From contig NW_003314263.1 of NCBI RefSeq assembly GCF_000143415.4, forward strand, positions 4,277,946 to 4,341,945: DNA of 64,000 nucleotides, written 5' to 3'. Below the pieces are notes generated by a model that did not search any database, had not been told where the DNA came from, and saw only the letters and a program-made list of their open reading frames with translations. This stretch comes from Selaginella moellendorffii. Taxonomy: Eukaryota; Streptophyta; Lycopodiopsida; Selaginellales; Selaginellaceae. Position 1 is the first letter of the stretch. Every line of letters starts with the position of its first letter. Below are positions 20,731 to 31,472 of the stretch, piece after piece. Made by a program: the position numbers and the translations under genes.

Positions 20731-22100
20731 ATGGAGCACCAAGCTCTTGAGGTGGAGGGGCAGAGCCTCGATCAAAATGATCAATCACAAAACAAGCTAC
20801 AAAGGAGCTCATTCCTACATGCAACATTCAACAGTGTCAGTGCCATACTTGGTGAGTGATAAATCGATTTTCTTATTTGGAAAGCTTCAAGCAAGCTGCC
20901 TTGATTCTTTGCAGGGATTTCTTTCCTCACCACACCCTACGCTCTCGAGCAAGGTGGCTGGCTGGGTTTGAGCATCCTGTTTGCATTTTCAGTGATATGC
21001 TGCTATACTGCCTATGTTCTTGGTCGCTGCCTCATCCCAAATGGATCATACAACACAATTGCCGAGGCTGCCTTCGGTTCCAGAGCTCGCCTTCCCTTCA
21101 CCTTGCTGGTTCAATTCGAGATGATAGCAGTGTTGGTGGGCTACACGATTTCCATGGGTGACAATCTTGCCAGGCTATTCCCTCATGCTACTCTTCGGAT
21201 CTCAGCTCTTGAGATTGGCCCTTCCAAGGTGCTGCTTTTCATAGCGTTCCTCGTTGTTCTTCCAACAGTCTGGCTGAGAAACTTGGCATGGATATCATAT
21301 CTATCTCTATTCGGTATTGTTACGTACATGATCATCACGGTTACAATGATTTATGTTGGAACTGGATTGGGTGTCGGGTTTCACCACTCGGTTCCACACT
21401 TGAGACCGGAAAACTTGCTCAACATCGCGGGAATCTATGCCTACTGTTTTGCGGCTCACTGTGCTCTTCCTAGTGTTTATACGTCGCTCAAGAATCCCTC
21501 CAACTATGCAAAGGTACCATTTTTATCGACTGACACGGAGATGTAAAACTAAACTTTGTACTGGACTTCTAGGTGTTGGTTCTCAGTTTTATGATCTCCA
21601 CCATGATATACATTGGATTCGCGTTTCTAGGAGGAACCATGTTTGGGGACTATACACTTCCGCAAGTATCTCTAAATATTCCCACACACTTGGTTGCTGC
21701 CAAGCTTGTGCTATGGCTGGTTGTTCTCCTTCCATTCAGCAAGTATTCGCTATGCCTTGCTCCCATAGCTCTCGATATTGAGAGCAAATTCCCGTGGCCC
21801 AATACTTCGAGATGTTTTGTGGCATCCAGCCTGCTTCTCAGGACCGGTCTCATGATCTTCGTTTTTTTGTTGGCTATGGTTTTTCCATATTTCGAAACCG
21901 TGGTGGCATTTATAGGCTCTGCCTCAGGCATGCTCGTAGCGGTGATCCTTCCTTCGTTATTTTATTTGAAAATATACAGAAACGTGATGCCAAAGTGGGA
22001 GGCCCGAGTCAACTATGCCATCTTGGCTGTGGGAACTGCGGTGGGCGTGGCTGGAACCATCGCGTCCATCATCAATTTTGTGCACCGCATAAGATCATGA
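20731..22100 (+). CDS. AVT1-type vacuolar amino-acid transporter, right-arm copy
   Basis: Three exons (20731-20851, 20915-21513, 21573-22100) join in frame to 415 aa. Introns are 63 and 59 nt with GT-AG borders. The start MEHQALEVEG is the first in-frame ATG after an upstream stop in another frame, and it is conserved in the left copy. About ten hydrophobic helices follow; the family motif SAILGISFLTTPYALEQGG spans the exon 1/2 junction. The C-terminus is short (FVHRIRS). Family role: proton-coupled amino-acid movement across the vacuolar membrane; the substrate cannot be told from sequence. It is convergent with the intact aldo/keto reductase and divergent from LAX. The two AVT1 copies are about 96 percent identical by my count. 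Confidence 0.87.
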
Positions 22101-22176
22101 TCATCATCCAAGTAACTCTTCATTTGAAGAATTTTCAAATAAAAAGATGACAGAGTTATATAACTTATGATGGCAT

Positions 22177-23343
22177 TCAAATCTCTCCATCCCATAGCTC
22201 AAACGGTGACTTGTAAGGACTGGTAGTGAAATTGCACAAAGCATCCCACATACCAAGCCTTTCCTGTGCGATGCTCTCGATTCGTTTATGGTCCTCGTCT
22301 GCCAAGCTGAAATCGAAGCTGTTTATGTTTTCCAGCAGTCTCTGGGAGTTGTAGCTCTTGACAACGGGAGCTACGTTGCTTTCCGTGAGCCATCGTATGA
22401 TCACCTGTACGCATGGATGAATGAAACTTAACGGGAATCAAGAAAACTATGTACCTGAGCAGGAGATTTGTGGTGCTTTAGAGCGATTTCCTGGATAACA
22501 GGATGCTCTATAACGGATTTGCTTCCCCAAGGCTTGCCAAGACCACCTAGAGGTGACCAAGCAATCACTTGGACACAATTTCTCTTGCACAAGTCTCTCA
22601 ACTGCTCTTGCTGCCACAATGGATGTACTTCAACCTTGAAGAGTGACAACAGAACTTGGTAGAAGTTTTCTTAAAGATCATGGTATTACCTGATCCACTG
22701 CAGGAGTGATCTTTGCATGTTGAAGCAAGTCGTGCAGCTTTTTCGTGCTAAAGTTACTCACACCGATTGCCTTGGCCAGCCCCTTTCGAAAGCATTCTTC
22801 CATGGCTTCCCAAGTAGCCGGGATGTCCACAGGTAAGAAATCTTCCTCCTTGGGTGGGAATGGAGCTCCTCTGGTTGTTCTGAGTGGAGCATGTATCAAG
22901 AACAAGTCCACATAGTTCATCTTCAAGGCACTACTCGAACTTGTGAGAAGAAACAAAAAATATATCCTCCTATACCTGAGGCTTTTCTGGAGTGCTGGGA
23001 GAACATCCTGGCTACCGTGATCCTCGTGTTTGAGCTTTGTCGTGAGGAAAATATCCTCTCTACTAACAAGGCCAGTTGCAAAAGCTTGGGCAAGTCCCTC
23101 TCCAATGCCAGCTTCAGTTCCATACAAGCCAGCAGTATCAAAGTGCCGATATCCGAGCTATGGATTTTCATTTGCATTCGACATTTGGGAGAAAAAGGTA
23201 AAACAAACCTTGATAGCACACACAACCGCAGCTTTCATTTCCTCCACGCTGATGGGCGTACCACTTCCAAAACCCAGTGATGGAATGGAAGCTCCAGTGT
23301 TGAGCTTAAAAAATGGCTGCTTCATCGTCATCGCCACTGGCAA
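22177..23343 (-). CDS. Aldo/keto reductase (AKR4-like), intact
   Basis: Five exons (23343-23209, 23157-22976, 22930-22690, 22634-22455, 22404-22177) give 321 aa with GT-AG introns of 45-55 nt. All four catalytic residues of the family are present: Asp in RHFDTAGLYGTE, Tyr in LYGTE, Lys in LTTKL and His in [17 protein letters not shown] and AWSPLGGLGKP are further signatures. These NADPH-dependent enzymes reduce aldehydes, ketones or sugars in the cytosol; in plants the subgroup includes polyketide and deoxymugineic acid reductases, but the substrate here is open. The start could be MPVAMTMKQ or the inner MTMKQ. It is the parent-like copy of the truncated fragments at 551-1209 and 12797-13505. 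Confidence 0.92.
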
Positions 23344-23547
23344 GGCTAGGGTAATCTCCTACAGGTAAAAAAAAACTTTTTTTTGTTCAATGCTTAGATT
23401 TATATACTGATTGATGTAAAGCAAAACTTTTGCTAGAAAAAAATACATACATTTCTCACGAGTAATGTACATTTATAATGGGGACCTTTTTCATGCTTAT
23501 TTGGCAATCTAGATCCCACAAAAAGAAATAAAAGAATCGAAGTTTGT

Positions 23548-24690
23548 TCATGATCCCGTCAGTGGTAATTTCAGTCCTAGAGGTGTCTCAGGACCATTAT
23601 ATGTTGTGGGTGCATAAGTCCAGTACTCATCAGAGCTTAACATCTGCATAATAAAGCTTAACAAAATTAGTAATCGTGTTTAGAGACCATTTTGTGACAA
23701 CTCACGTTGACTTGCAGCTGTAGAAACTTCACGTAATGTATTGCTTCTTCAAGCATTGTCACAATGTCAACCTGCATGGTAAATTCATTGAGTAAACTAA
23801 GCAGAAGATTCTTTTAATTTACCTTTGCACCATTTGGAACAAGGTGTTGTAAAGTTTTGAGCCTCTCGTTGATCCTCTCTCTCCGGTGCTGGAGTTTTAA
23901 CATTGATCAGAGATAACATTGGACAAGAGCGAAAAATACTCACCCTTGCATAAACGCTTTGGGGATCTGTTGCAGATCCACGCTTTGCTCGGGGCTTGCC
24001 ATTCGTGTTGAGAGCTGGCCCAGCAAAGTTCACACTTGAGAGCTTATGCTTGGATTCATTCGTAGGTGAGCTCCATCCTTGAAGCCTTTGATCCTTCACA
24101 AGGAAGAACAGGAGATAGTTCAATGACAAGCTCAATGGAATCCAGCCAATCGATCTTACCAGGCACTGCCTCTTGTTGCTTATAAGATCTGAAGCAGCAG
24201 TGAATGGCTGCCTTTGCTCCAGCTCCGAGCAATTGGGATTGAACACTCCGCTGCGAGCGCTGCCGGGGCTGTTGTCCTCGCAGTTGACTAGCGTGGACTG
24301 GTCGAGAGACTCTCGTTTGAGGGATTTGAGCGGCTTCACCTGCATTGCCGGGGAGACCATCTGGAAGCATGGCACCGCAGTTTCATACTGCTGGCCATAG
24401 GGCCTAGAGGACGCGATGAGAAAATTGAGGTTGAAACCTCCAAATTGATCTAAAGTCTGCTGGGATTGTGAGATGAGAGTCGAGGAATTGAGGAGCTCTG
24501 TGGATGAATCTGCATTGCTTCGCTGCGGCTGCTGCAACGATGCCCAATCGTAGTCCTGGTCGAAAAACGAGGAAGAAATGTCGGAGAGAGAGTTATTGGA
24601 AGACGCCTGATCCTGATCTGGGGACGAGTGAGAGTGGTGATGAGCTCTGGCAGAAGCGGGCGGCAATAAACTGCTGCAACAATCATCCAT
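23548..24690 (-). CDS. RSL/RHD6-type bHLH transcription factor
   Basis: Five exons (24690-24160, 24093-23944, 23888-23823, 23771-23706, 23643-23548) give 302 aa. The N-terminal 175 residues are Ser/Gln-rich and low in order. The conserved block RGSATDPQSVYAR precedes the basic helix-loop-helix HRRERINERLKTLQHLVPNG...VDIVTMLEEAIHYVKFLQLQV, and the C-terminus has the RSL signature SSDEYWTYAPTTYNG. His-Glu-Arg residues for E-box binding are present (RRERINER). RSL proteins drive root-hair and rhizoid outgrowth in land plants. Three short introns split the bHLH, as in the family. An upstream start three codons earlier (24699) is possible. A TATA-like stretch (ATATATAG) lies near 24772. Confidence 0.9.
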
Positions 24691-25399
24691 TGCTATCAAA
24701 ATCTGATTCAGTATCTAGTGAGCAACCAACACAAAAAGTATCGAACACTTTGGCACTGGCAAATGTTGCAATATATAGTCGGATAATCCCCTCCAGTACG
24801 GTCAAAGGGCCCCAAGCAGCCGGCCAGACAACTGTATGGGCCCCGACCACGGGGGTTGACTTTTCTAAATCTCAAACTGTCGGCGGATCATTCGCAAGCA
24901 CATATTAACTTCGGCACATGGATGATCAAAGAGCAGTTCTGAAAGTAAGATTTGGATGCACTGCATTTGTGACTAAAGATCAGTGTTTTGTTTGCATTTG
25001 ATCATGTACGAATTTAGAAGCAAATCAAAGCATTACCGCATATGATGAACTTTCATGGAATTGGAGAAGATTCCCTTGGATGAACGTGTTTAAGATCATG
25101 GGAGATTTTCACCAAGGGAAGGAATCAAAAGTGAGCCACTGGTCAACTCATCAATGGTGATCATGACAAAGGAGAATGTCTGAGAGCATTTTACATTGAC
25201 CCCATGACATCATCAAGCTTTGACTCCCTCCCTAAAGTCAGCCATCATGCTTTACATGTCTCGAGCTTGTTAGCCTCGACGTGATGATTGACTTTAAGAG
25301 GCCAGAAAGAAGACAAGGGAACATCTCACGAGATTTTAAGCTGGATCTTGGATTATGCAAAGAGCTTGTCAACCCGAACATTCTCTCCACTCCATAGTG
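24691..25399. other. Intergenic region
   Basis: Probably holds the bHLH promoter on the minus strand (TATA-like near 24772) and the 3' flank of the PPR gene. No ORF or repeat of note was seen. Confidence 0.5.
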
Positions 25400-27250
25400 T
25401 TAGTCAGACGTGATGACTGATACCTTAGGAGGCGAGAAAAAAGATCTAGGAAATGTCAACCCCAACATTCTCCATCTGGCACTCTCACCAACAATGCTGG
25501 TCCACTCCACAGCATCTGGGAAAAAAGGCATGGCCAAAACAAGATCCACCGCTTGCTTTCTCAATGCCACAGTTCGGGACATGACATCTAGCATACAAGA
25601 GTAATGCTGCTTTGATGGCACCAATCCGAAATCCATAGCTATGGAGTGGAACAAAGCTTTTGCAGTATCAAGTTTTCCAGCGTGTCTACATGCTACCAAA
25701 ATCGAAACAAAACAGCTTTCATCAATTGAGTCTATGAGTTTGAACTCGCTGAAAAGTTCAAAGGCACCCCTGTAGTGAGTGTGGTCTTGAGAATAACAAG
25801 AAAGGATGGCATTTGCTGCCACCAGATTAGAAGGTTCATAGGGAATCATATCAAAGAGCTTCTTTGCTTGTTCCAAATGCCCGTTTTCTGCAAACGCACA
25901 GATAATGGCAGTCCAGGCAACAACATCTCGCTCGAGCATTCGATCAAACAAATGCTTGGCTTCCCCTGCCATGTTGTTTTGCCCATACGTAGCTACCAAC
26001 AAAGTCCACGACACTAAGCACCTGTCCGGCATTGCAATGAGCAGATTGTATGCATCTTCTAGCGAGTTTTTCTGGGTATATGCTGTGAGCAATGCGTTCC
26101 AAGATACCAAATTGGTCTCTGGCATCTCGTCAAAGATGCGCTTGGCTTCTTCCAAGTCCCCGTTGGCAGCACGCGTCTGCAGAGCAATGTTCCACGTATA
26201 CAAATCCTTCGCTGGCATTTGGTCAAAGAGCCTCTCGGTGGCAGCTGGTGAGGATGACAACGCTACCAGCATGGCATTTCCCGCCACAAGGTCCCACTCC
26301 GGCATGTCATAGAACACTCTCTGTGCCTCGTCAGCAAGGCCCGCGGCTCCGTATGCTGCCAGCATGGCAGTACACGCGGCAATGTCTCTACCTGGCATGC
26401 CATCAAAGATCTCCTTGGCTCTGTGCAAATGCCCTTTCTGGGCATTGAGGACCAAGAGAGTGTTCCAAGAGGCGGCGTTGCGTTGTGGCATCTGATTGAA
26501 TGTCACTGTTGCGTAGGCAAGATCACCTCTATCAGCGTAGAGCGTGAGCATTGAATTCCACGAATACATGTTCTGCTGGGGCATTTGATTGAAAACTCGC
26601 ACTGCTCGATCAACACAGCCCGCCTGGACGCAGCAGCTCAAGAGCACCGTCCACGAAATCATGTCCCTCTCTGGCATGGAATCGAAAGTTTGCTGCGTGC
26701 CTTCCAGATCTCGCCTCTGAGCGAACCAGTTGAGGAGGATGTTCCATGATGCCAAGTCACGCCCCGGGATCTCGTGAAAAACCTCCAGGATCTGTTCAAT
26801 GCTTGCTCGCTCTTGAGCCGCGATTGCTCCAAGGAGGACGTTCCAGCAGATGGTATCGCGCTCCGGAAGTTCGCGATCAAACATTAATCGCAACATTGCA
26901 TGATCCATAGTCTGGGCATATGCGTGGAGCAAGGTGGTCCAGGAGACGATGCTGCGCATCGGCATTCTTTCCAGAAAGAGTCGCGCTTGATCGAGTTTTC
27001 CGCCGGCGACAAATGCTGTGAGCATTGAATTCCAAGAGACGAGAGTGCGCTGTGGCATCTGATCGAAGACGGATTGGGCTCGATCCAAATCTCCTTGACG
27101 GGCATATCCAGAGAGCAAGATATTCCACGACGCTATGCTCCATTCCGGCATCCGATCGAACAGGTGCTTCACTCCATGCGCACTCCCGCTCCTCGCTTGC
27201 TCCAAAAGGATCGAATTCCAAGAACCCAAGCTCTCGATCACACCATTCAT
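25400..27250 (-). CDS. PPR protein built almost only of S-type repeats
   Basis: 616 aa in one exon. About 15 repeats of about 31 residues follow the pattern DxxxAxxxFDxMPxRxxxSWNxLLxxYAxxG, which is the short (S) repeat of the PLS class; long P and L repeats appear only near the end. No complete E or DYW domain is visible: after repeat-like LVPSKQHYSCMLDVM the protein ends in a short non-conserved tail. PPR proteins bind organellar RNA, and S-rich proteins of this kind can act with separate DYW partners. The start codon lies only 59 bp after the stop of the upstream SET gene on the same strand, leaving almost no space for a promoter. Targeting is unclear: there is no obvious presequence. Confidence 0.85.
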   Translation of the reverse strand: MNGVIESLGSWNSILLEQARSGSAHGVKHLFDRMPEWSIASWNILLSGYARQGDLDRAQSVFDQMPQRTLVSWNSMLTAFVAGGKLDQARLFLERMPMRSIVSWTTLLHAYAQTMDHAMLRLMFDRELPERDTICWNVLLGAIAAQERASIEQILEVFHEIPGRDLASWNILLNWFAQRRDLEGTQQTFDSMPERDMISWTVLLSCCVQAGCVDRAVRVFNQMPQQNMYSWNSMLTLYADRGDLAYATVTFNQMPQRNAASWNTLLVLNAQKGHLHRAKEIFDGMPGRDIAACTAMLAAYGAAGLADEAQRVFYDMPEWDLVAGNAMLVALSSSPAATERLFDQMPAKDLYTWNIALQTRAANGDLEEAKRIFDEMPETNLVSWNALLTAYTQKNSLEDAYNLLIAMPDRCLVSWTLLVATYGQNNMAGEAKHLFDRMLERDVVAWTAIICAFAENGHLEQAKKLFDMIPYEPSNLVAANAILSCYSQDHTHYRGAFELFSEFKLIDSIDESCFVSILVACRHAGKLDTAKALFHSIAMDFGLVPSKQHYSCMLDVMSRTVALRKQAVDLVLAMPFFPDAVEWTSIVGESARWRMLGLTFPRSFFSPPKVSVITSD

Positions 27251-27309
27251 TCATTCCAATCAATCAATCTACGCCTAGCTACCAGCCAGCAAGAGAAGCA
27301 GAAGGGGAG

Positions 27310-29304
27310 TTACATGTTGAGGCTTGGAATGCGGTACTTTCGTGTTATAGCATCGACAACTTCCGGGCTTTGTCTACCGTACAGAGCAGTAACTTGCTCG
27401 TACAAGACCTTCATCGTCTCGGGTTTCCTCCCACTGATGTTACATAAGAATGCAATCCTCGACAGCGTGTGCTTGCTGCCCGAACCGGTCTCACGCATGA
27501 TCCTCAACAGCTGCTCGCAGTCGATCGGGACCCGAGGATCCCTGAGCATGCAGACTGCCGAGTAGTGATCCACAAACCCAGCACGAATCCAATCCTTCTC
27601 CTGCTCGCTCATCCCTTTGATCCGCTTCTCAATCTCCACCACCACGTCCATGACATCGTCGTCGACTTTGATCGCCAGCCCCGATCCCCCGCGATCGTCT
27701 TCGTAGCCGGGAAGATCACCCAAGACATGACGGTGGCTCCGCTCCAGCTTGCATCGCTCGCAGCTACACTCAAAGTTGTACTGCTGGATCATCTTCTCGC
27801 GGTAGCCGGCGTAGGGAGCCAGCGGCGGCTCCAGATACGAGAGCAGCACCTCGTCCCCGGCCTTGAGATCCTTGGCAGCTCTCACGAACACCACATCGCC
27901 GATGCTCATCTTGGAAGCGTTTGGAATGCACGAGTGGTTGATCAATCCCACCGATGCCCACAGCCCCGGAACGTATGAGCCGCCAGATCCCTGCGAGCTG
28001 TAGCCCACTCGATCGCGAGCTCTTCGAATCCTGGCAACGTCCACGCCGCGGCTGCTTCTCGGCGTGGCCGCCACCTTTCCGGTGTTACACTTGAACGGGG
28101 CCAAGTCGGGCAGTGCCGTCACCTCGGCTGCCTCGCGGTCGGCCATGGCATAGATCTGCTCGAGCCGCCGCTCGGACTCCACACACGCCTTGACGATCTC
28201 CACCACCAAGTCCTCGTCTGCGTCATGGGAAGCGGCGCTTGACACAGCCGCGATTGGATTGCAAGCGAGCAGCAAGTCCCCGAGTTGGACGTCGCGGGTG
28301 AGGAAGATCCCCCGTCCTCGCCCGTCGTGGGTGTGCTTGATCTCCAGAGGACCGAAGTAGTCACTGCATTGCAATGGCGTGTCGCTGGCCTTGTTGGGGA
28401 GGAAGTAAGGAGAGAGATCGTAGTCGCCGTGCTGGCTTTGCCGGAGGAACACCTTACATTGGTCGATCTCGCTCGCTAGAGCTTGCTCTTCTTCTTCTTC
28501 TTCATCGCCTTGTTTCATGGCGGACTCGAGGCATTCCAAGGCGAGTTGGTGCTCCTGGAGAGCAGACAGTCCCCGTCCCTTGCTCCACAAGCTCCTCCTT
28601 CGAACGGCAATGCCACCATCACCAGAAATGCTCAAGGCCATGTCGGCGTCCGCCACCGCCTCCTCAAACTTGCCCAGCTTGAGCCGACACTCAGCCCTGC
28701 TGGAGAACACGTCCTTCTCCACCGGACCATACGTGCTCGCGTCCCTGGCCGCGAACACATCGATGCACTCGGTGAAGTAGAGCTCCGCCATGAGGAAGCT
28801 GCCCTTGGCCATGAACCGGCTGCCTTCCCTGCGCAGCTCCTCCAAAGGCCTCCGCCGGAGCCTCTTGGCCAGGCCCAGGAAGTGGAGCGAGGCGGGGCTG
28901 GAGACGTGCATGATGGAGCGGTAGCACAGCGGCTCCTTGATGGCGAGGCGGGCATCGGTGGGAAACATGGACTGGGCGGCGTCCTGCCTGGTGCAAGTGG
29001 AGGCGAGAGCGTTGAAGACGTGGAGGAAGGCGGCGCCGGCGTTGTCGGCGTCGTCGGCCTCGACGAGGCAGAGGAGGAGGCGGGAGTTGGGCACCCGGGC
29101 GGAGGCGCAGATGTTGGCGTGGATGACGCGGCCGTCGTAGCAAATCTCCTTGCCCAGCTGCTGCGACCGAATGTGGGCCTCGCGGATGTCCAGCGGCTTG
29201 AGGCCCAGCAGCGGCGCGGCGGAGAGCTTGCACTTGTCGCTCATGGCGGCGCCCGCCTCGCTGCACATCACCTTGAACGCCCTCATCAGCGACGCCTTGT
29301 CCAT
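27310..29304 (-). CDS. TPR + SET domain protein (SMYD/ATXR1-like lysine methyltransferase)
   Basis: A single exon of 664 aa, starting MDKASLMRAFKVM. The N-terminal region (to about 170) is not assigned. TPR-like helices follow from about 175 to 300 (REGSRFMAKGSFLMAELYFTE-type repeats). The SET domain starts GRGRGIFLTRDVQLGDLLL, contains the substrate/cofactor core GLINHSCIPNASKMS, then GDEVLLSYLEP, and a post-SET cysteine cluster CSCERC. Such proteins methylate lysine on histones or other proteins. A 23-residue upstream extension to 29373 is open but overlaps a TATA-like and telo-box stretch (29319-29360), so I prefer the shorter start. GC-rich coding sequence produces long antisense frames that I disregard. 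Confidence 0.87.
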   Translation of the reverse strand: MDKASLMRAFKVMCSEAGAAMSDKCKLSAAPLLGLKPLDIREAHIRSQQLGKEICYDGRVIHANICASARVPNSRLLLCLVEADDADNAGAAFLHVFNALASTCTRQDAAQSMFPTDARLAIKEPLCYRSIMHVSSPASLHFLGLAKRLRRRPLEELRREGSRFMAKGSFLMAELYFTECIDVFAARDASTYGPVEKDVFSSRAECRLKLGKFEEAVADADMALSISGDGGIAVRRRSLWSKGRGLSALQEHQLALECLESAMKQGDEEEEEEQALASEIDQCKVFLRQSQHGDYDLSPYFLPNKASDTPLQCSDYFGPLEIKHTHDGRGRGIFLTRDVQLGDLLLACNPIAAVSSAASHDADEDLVVEIVKACVESERRLEQIYAMADREAAEVTALPDLAPFKCNTGKVAATPRSSRGVDVARIRRARDRVGYSSQGSGGSYVPGLWASVGLINHSCIPNASKMSIGDVVFVRAAKDLKAGDEVLLSYLEPPLAPYAGYREKMIQQYNFECSCERCKLERSHRHVLGDLPGYEDDRGGSGLAIKVDDDVMDVVVEIEKRIKGMSEQEKDWIRAGFVDHYSAVCMLRDPRVPIDCEQLLRIMRETGSGSKHTLSRIAFLCNISGRKPETMKVLYEQVTALYGRQSPEVVDAITRKYRIPSLNM

Positions 29305-29316
29305 CTCTAGGTTAAA

Positions 29317-29360
29317 AGGTTTAGGGTTTAAACGTACTTTGTCTCTAGTATATACTATGT
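29317..29360 (-). promoter_or_regulatory. Telo-box and TATA-like stretch upstream of the SET gene
   Basis: GTTTAGGGTTT (29319-29329) is the telo-box on the opposite strand, and TAGTATATACTA near 29347-29358 is TATA-like. Both lie within 60 bp of the chosen start. Confidence 0.45.
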
Positions 29361-29655
29361 TTCTGTTTTTCAAAAAGCTGAGTAGCTAGGCCAACTACGT
29401 ATCTTCTTGTTATATAATCTCCCACTTAGGTGTTGAAACTTTAACACCCGAGAGTAGGATAAAAGGGGCTCCGTGCTGCTCAGCAAATGTAGCAATTAAA
29501 TGGATCTCTTTCTGGTGCTTACGCTTACCATCTCTGCTTATACATGCACAGGTGACACAAATCACTTTAACATTTTTCTTGAGTTGTAAGTAGCTCAATT
29601 CTTTTGGTCTTGTTATCCAGCAATCAGTCCGGAATCGAGCTCTGCCATCCCACCT

Positions 29656-31270
29656 ATGAGTGAACCATCTGTGCAGCTCAAATGGAACTCCTATGACTAC
29701 ATCATTGTGGGAGGAGGAACTGCTGGATGCCCATTAGCCGCCACACTCTCCCAGAGGTTCAAGGTTTTGGTCCTGGAGCGCGGAGGTTTCCCCGATCCAA
29801 TCTCCACACGCCGAGACAGCTTTTTACTGACTTACGAAAACCAACTTGGCAGCAACACACTCGTCCAGGGATTCGTTTCCACGGATGGCGTTAGAAACGG
29901 CCGGGCTCGAGTGCTGGGCGGTGGAAGCTCAATCAACGCCGGGTTTTACAACCGAGCGAGTCCTCAAACCATAGCAGACATGGGCCTCGATGGGAGCCTG
30001 GCTAACGCGTCCTTCCAGTGGGTGGAGAGAATTGTGGCGTCATTCCCAGAGCTTGGGCCATATCAGAGAGCGTTCAGGCAGTCCCTGCTCGAGGCAGGAG
30101 TGACTCCTGACAACGGTGCCAGCTACGACTTTCAAGTTGGAACCCAAACCGGGGGAACGAATTTCGATAGCCAGGGGTTCCGGCGGCCAGCTTCAATCTG
30201 TTTGTTTACGCCAATCGTACGAACCTGGACGTTCTGCTCTACGCACAAGTTGAGCTCATCCTTTTCAAAGGTTCAGTCTTTACGTGTTCACAATGTTCAC
30301 AATGTTCCTAACCGCCAAATCCAGGGCTTCGAGCTTATGGAGTGCGGTATACAGACTTCCTTGGCTTACCGCACACGGCTCTTCTTAGCAGACACCCCAA
30401 GAGTGAAGTGATTTTGTGTGCAGGTGCACTAGGAAGCCCGCAGCTGCTCTTGCTGAGCGGAATCGGGCCAGCAGACCATCTGACAGCCATGGGCATCAAG
30501 GTGGTGTTGAACGCAACTGGAGTTGGACAACAAATGAGAGACAACCCCACAACCCGTCTTGTTATACTCTCGCCTTCCCCAGTGGAGTCGTCACTTGTGC
30601 AAGCCGTGGGAATCACTGCAGCATTTGGCACCTACATCGAGGCTGCGAGTGGTGCTGCTGCAGCAGCTATACCCGGTGCGCCAGTCGAGTACATACTCCA
30701 GAAAGCCGCCGGACCTTTATCTGTAGGCAAGCTTGTTTTGGGGTCCACGATACCATCGTGGGAGATCTTTTCGCGTCTGGACAATTGGATGTCCGAGACA
30801 ATCCGATAGTCACCTTCAACTATTTCCAAAACCCCCAAGACCTGGCGACATGCGTTGCAGGGGTGAACAGGGTCGAGGAGGCCGTTCTCACAAATGCGTT
30901 CCGCCCTTTTGTGTTTGACATTCAGCCTCTCCCATCGGGAGGTACAGTTGGATCGCCCAACCGGAGAAATCCAGCATTTGCGCCCACTCTGAACGCAACC
31001 ATAGCCACCTATTGCGTGACAAACGTTGCAACCATCTGGCACTATCACGGTGGCTGCGTGGTTGGCCAGGTTGTGGATTCCGACTATAGAGTTTTGGGCA
31101 CCCAAGGACTGAGAGTTGTCGATGGTTCTACCTTCGTGTTTTCCCCTGGAACAAATCCACAGGCTACAGTTATGATGCTTGGCAGGTACTGACTTCTTTT
31201 TCTTTTGGGAGTATTTGCTGAGTGTAAGATCTACAGGTATGTCGGCGTAAAAATCCTGGCAGACAGGTAA
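29656..31270 (+). CDS. HOTHEAD-like GMC oxidoreductase with frame breaks
   Basis: The FAD-binding start YDYIIVGGGTAGCPLAATLS is followed by GRARVLGGGSSINAGFYNRA and TGGTNFDSQG, all typical of HOTHEAD/mandelonitrile-lyase-type GMC enzymes. Later come SEVILCAGALGSPQLLLLSG, then TIWHYHGGCVVGQVVD and PGTNPQATVMMLGRY. A 54-nt intron (30271-30324) and a final 51-nt intron (31186-31236) give the family ending GRYVGVKILADR. The frame shifts by one base near 30174-30180, in a GGGG run before PAASFNLFVYANR, and changes again between 30730 and 30775, where 38 nt seem inserted (or a GC-AG intron at 30727-30764 is used). Either this is a young pseudogene or the assembly has errors. The intact enzyme would oxidise an alcohol using FAD; HOTHEAD acts in cuticle formation. 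Confidence 0.75.
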
Positions 31271-31418
31271 GAAATACGCGGACCATATACGAAGTTTGCG
31301 TAAACTAAGCGAAAGTAAACGTAAGGCTTCAAAGATTGACTTCCGTTGACTTCAAGGATATTGCTTATAGTTACTGTACACCCGGTGATACACTCCATCA
31401 GTCTCATGCTGCACGTAA

Positions 31419-31453
<35 letters not shown>
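31419..31453 (+). repeat. (GATA)n microsatellite
   Basis: About eight to nine GATA units followed by TATAGACAG, just beyond the CNX2 stop. Confidence 0.95.
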
Positions 31454-31472
31454 TAGACAGTATAGTTGGAGA

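Noticed and set aside
28483-29310. 275-codon plus-strand frame and a 191-codon minus frame shifted from the SET gene
   Set aside because: Both are shadows of the GC-rich SET-domain gene; composition is biased and no domain is visible.
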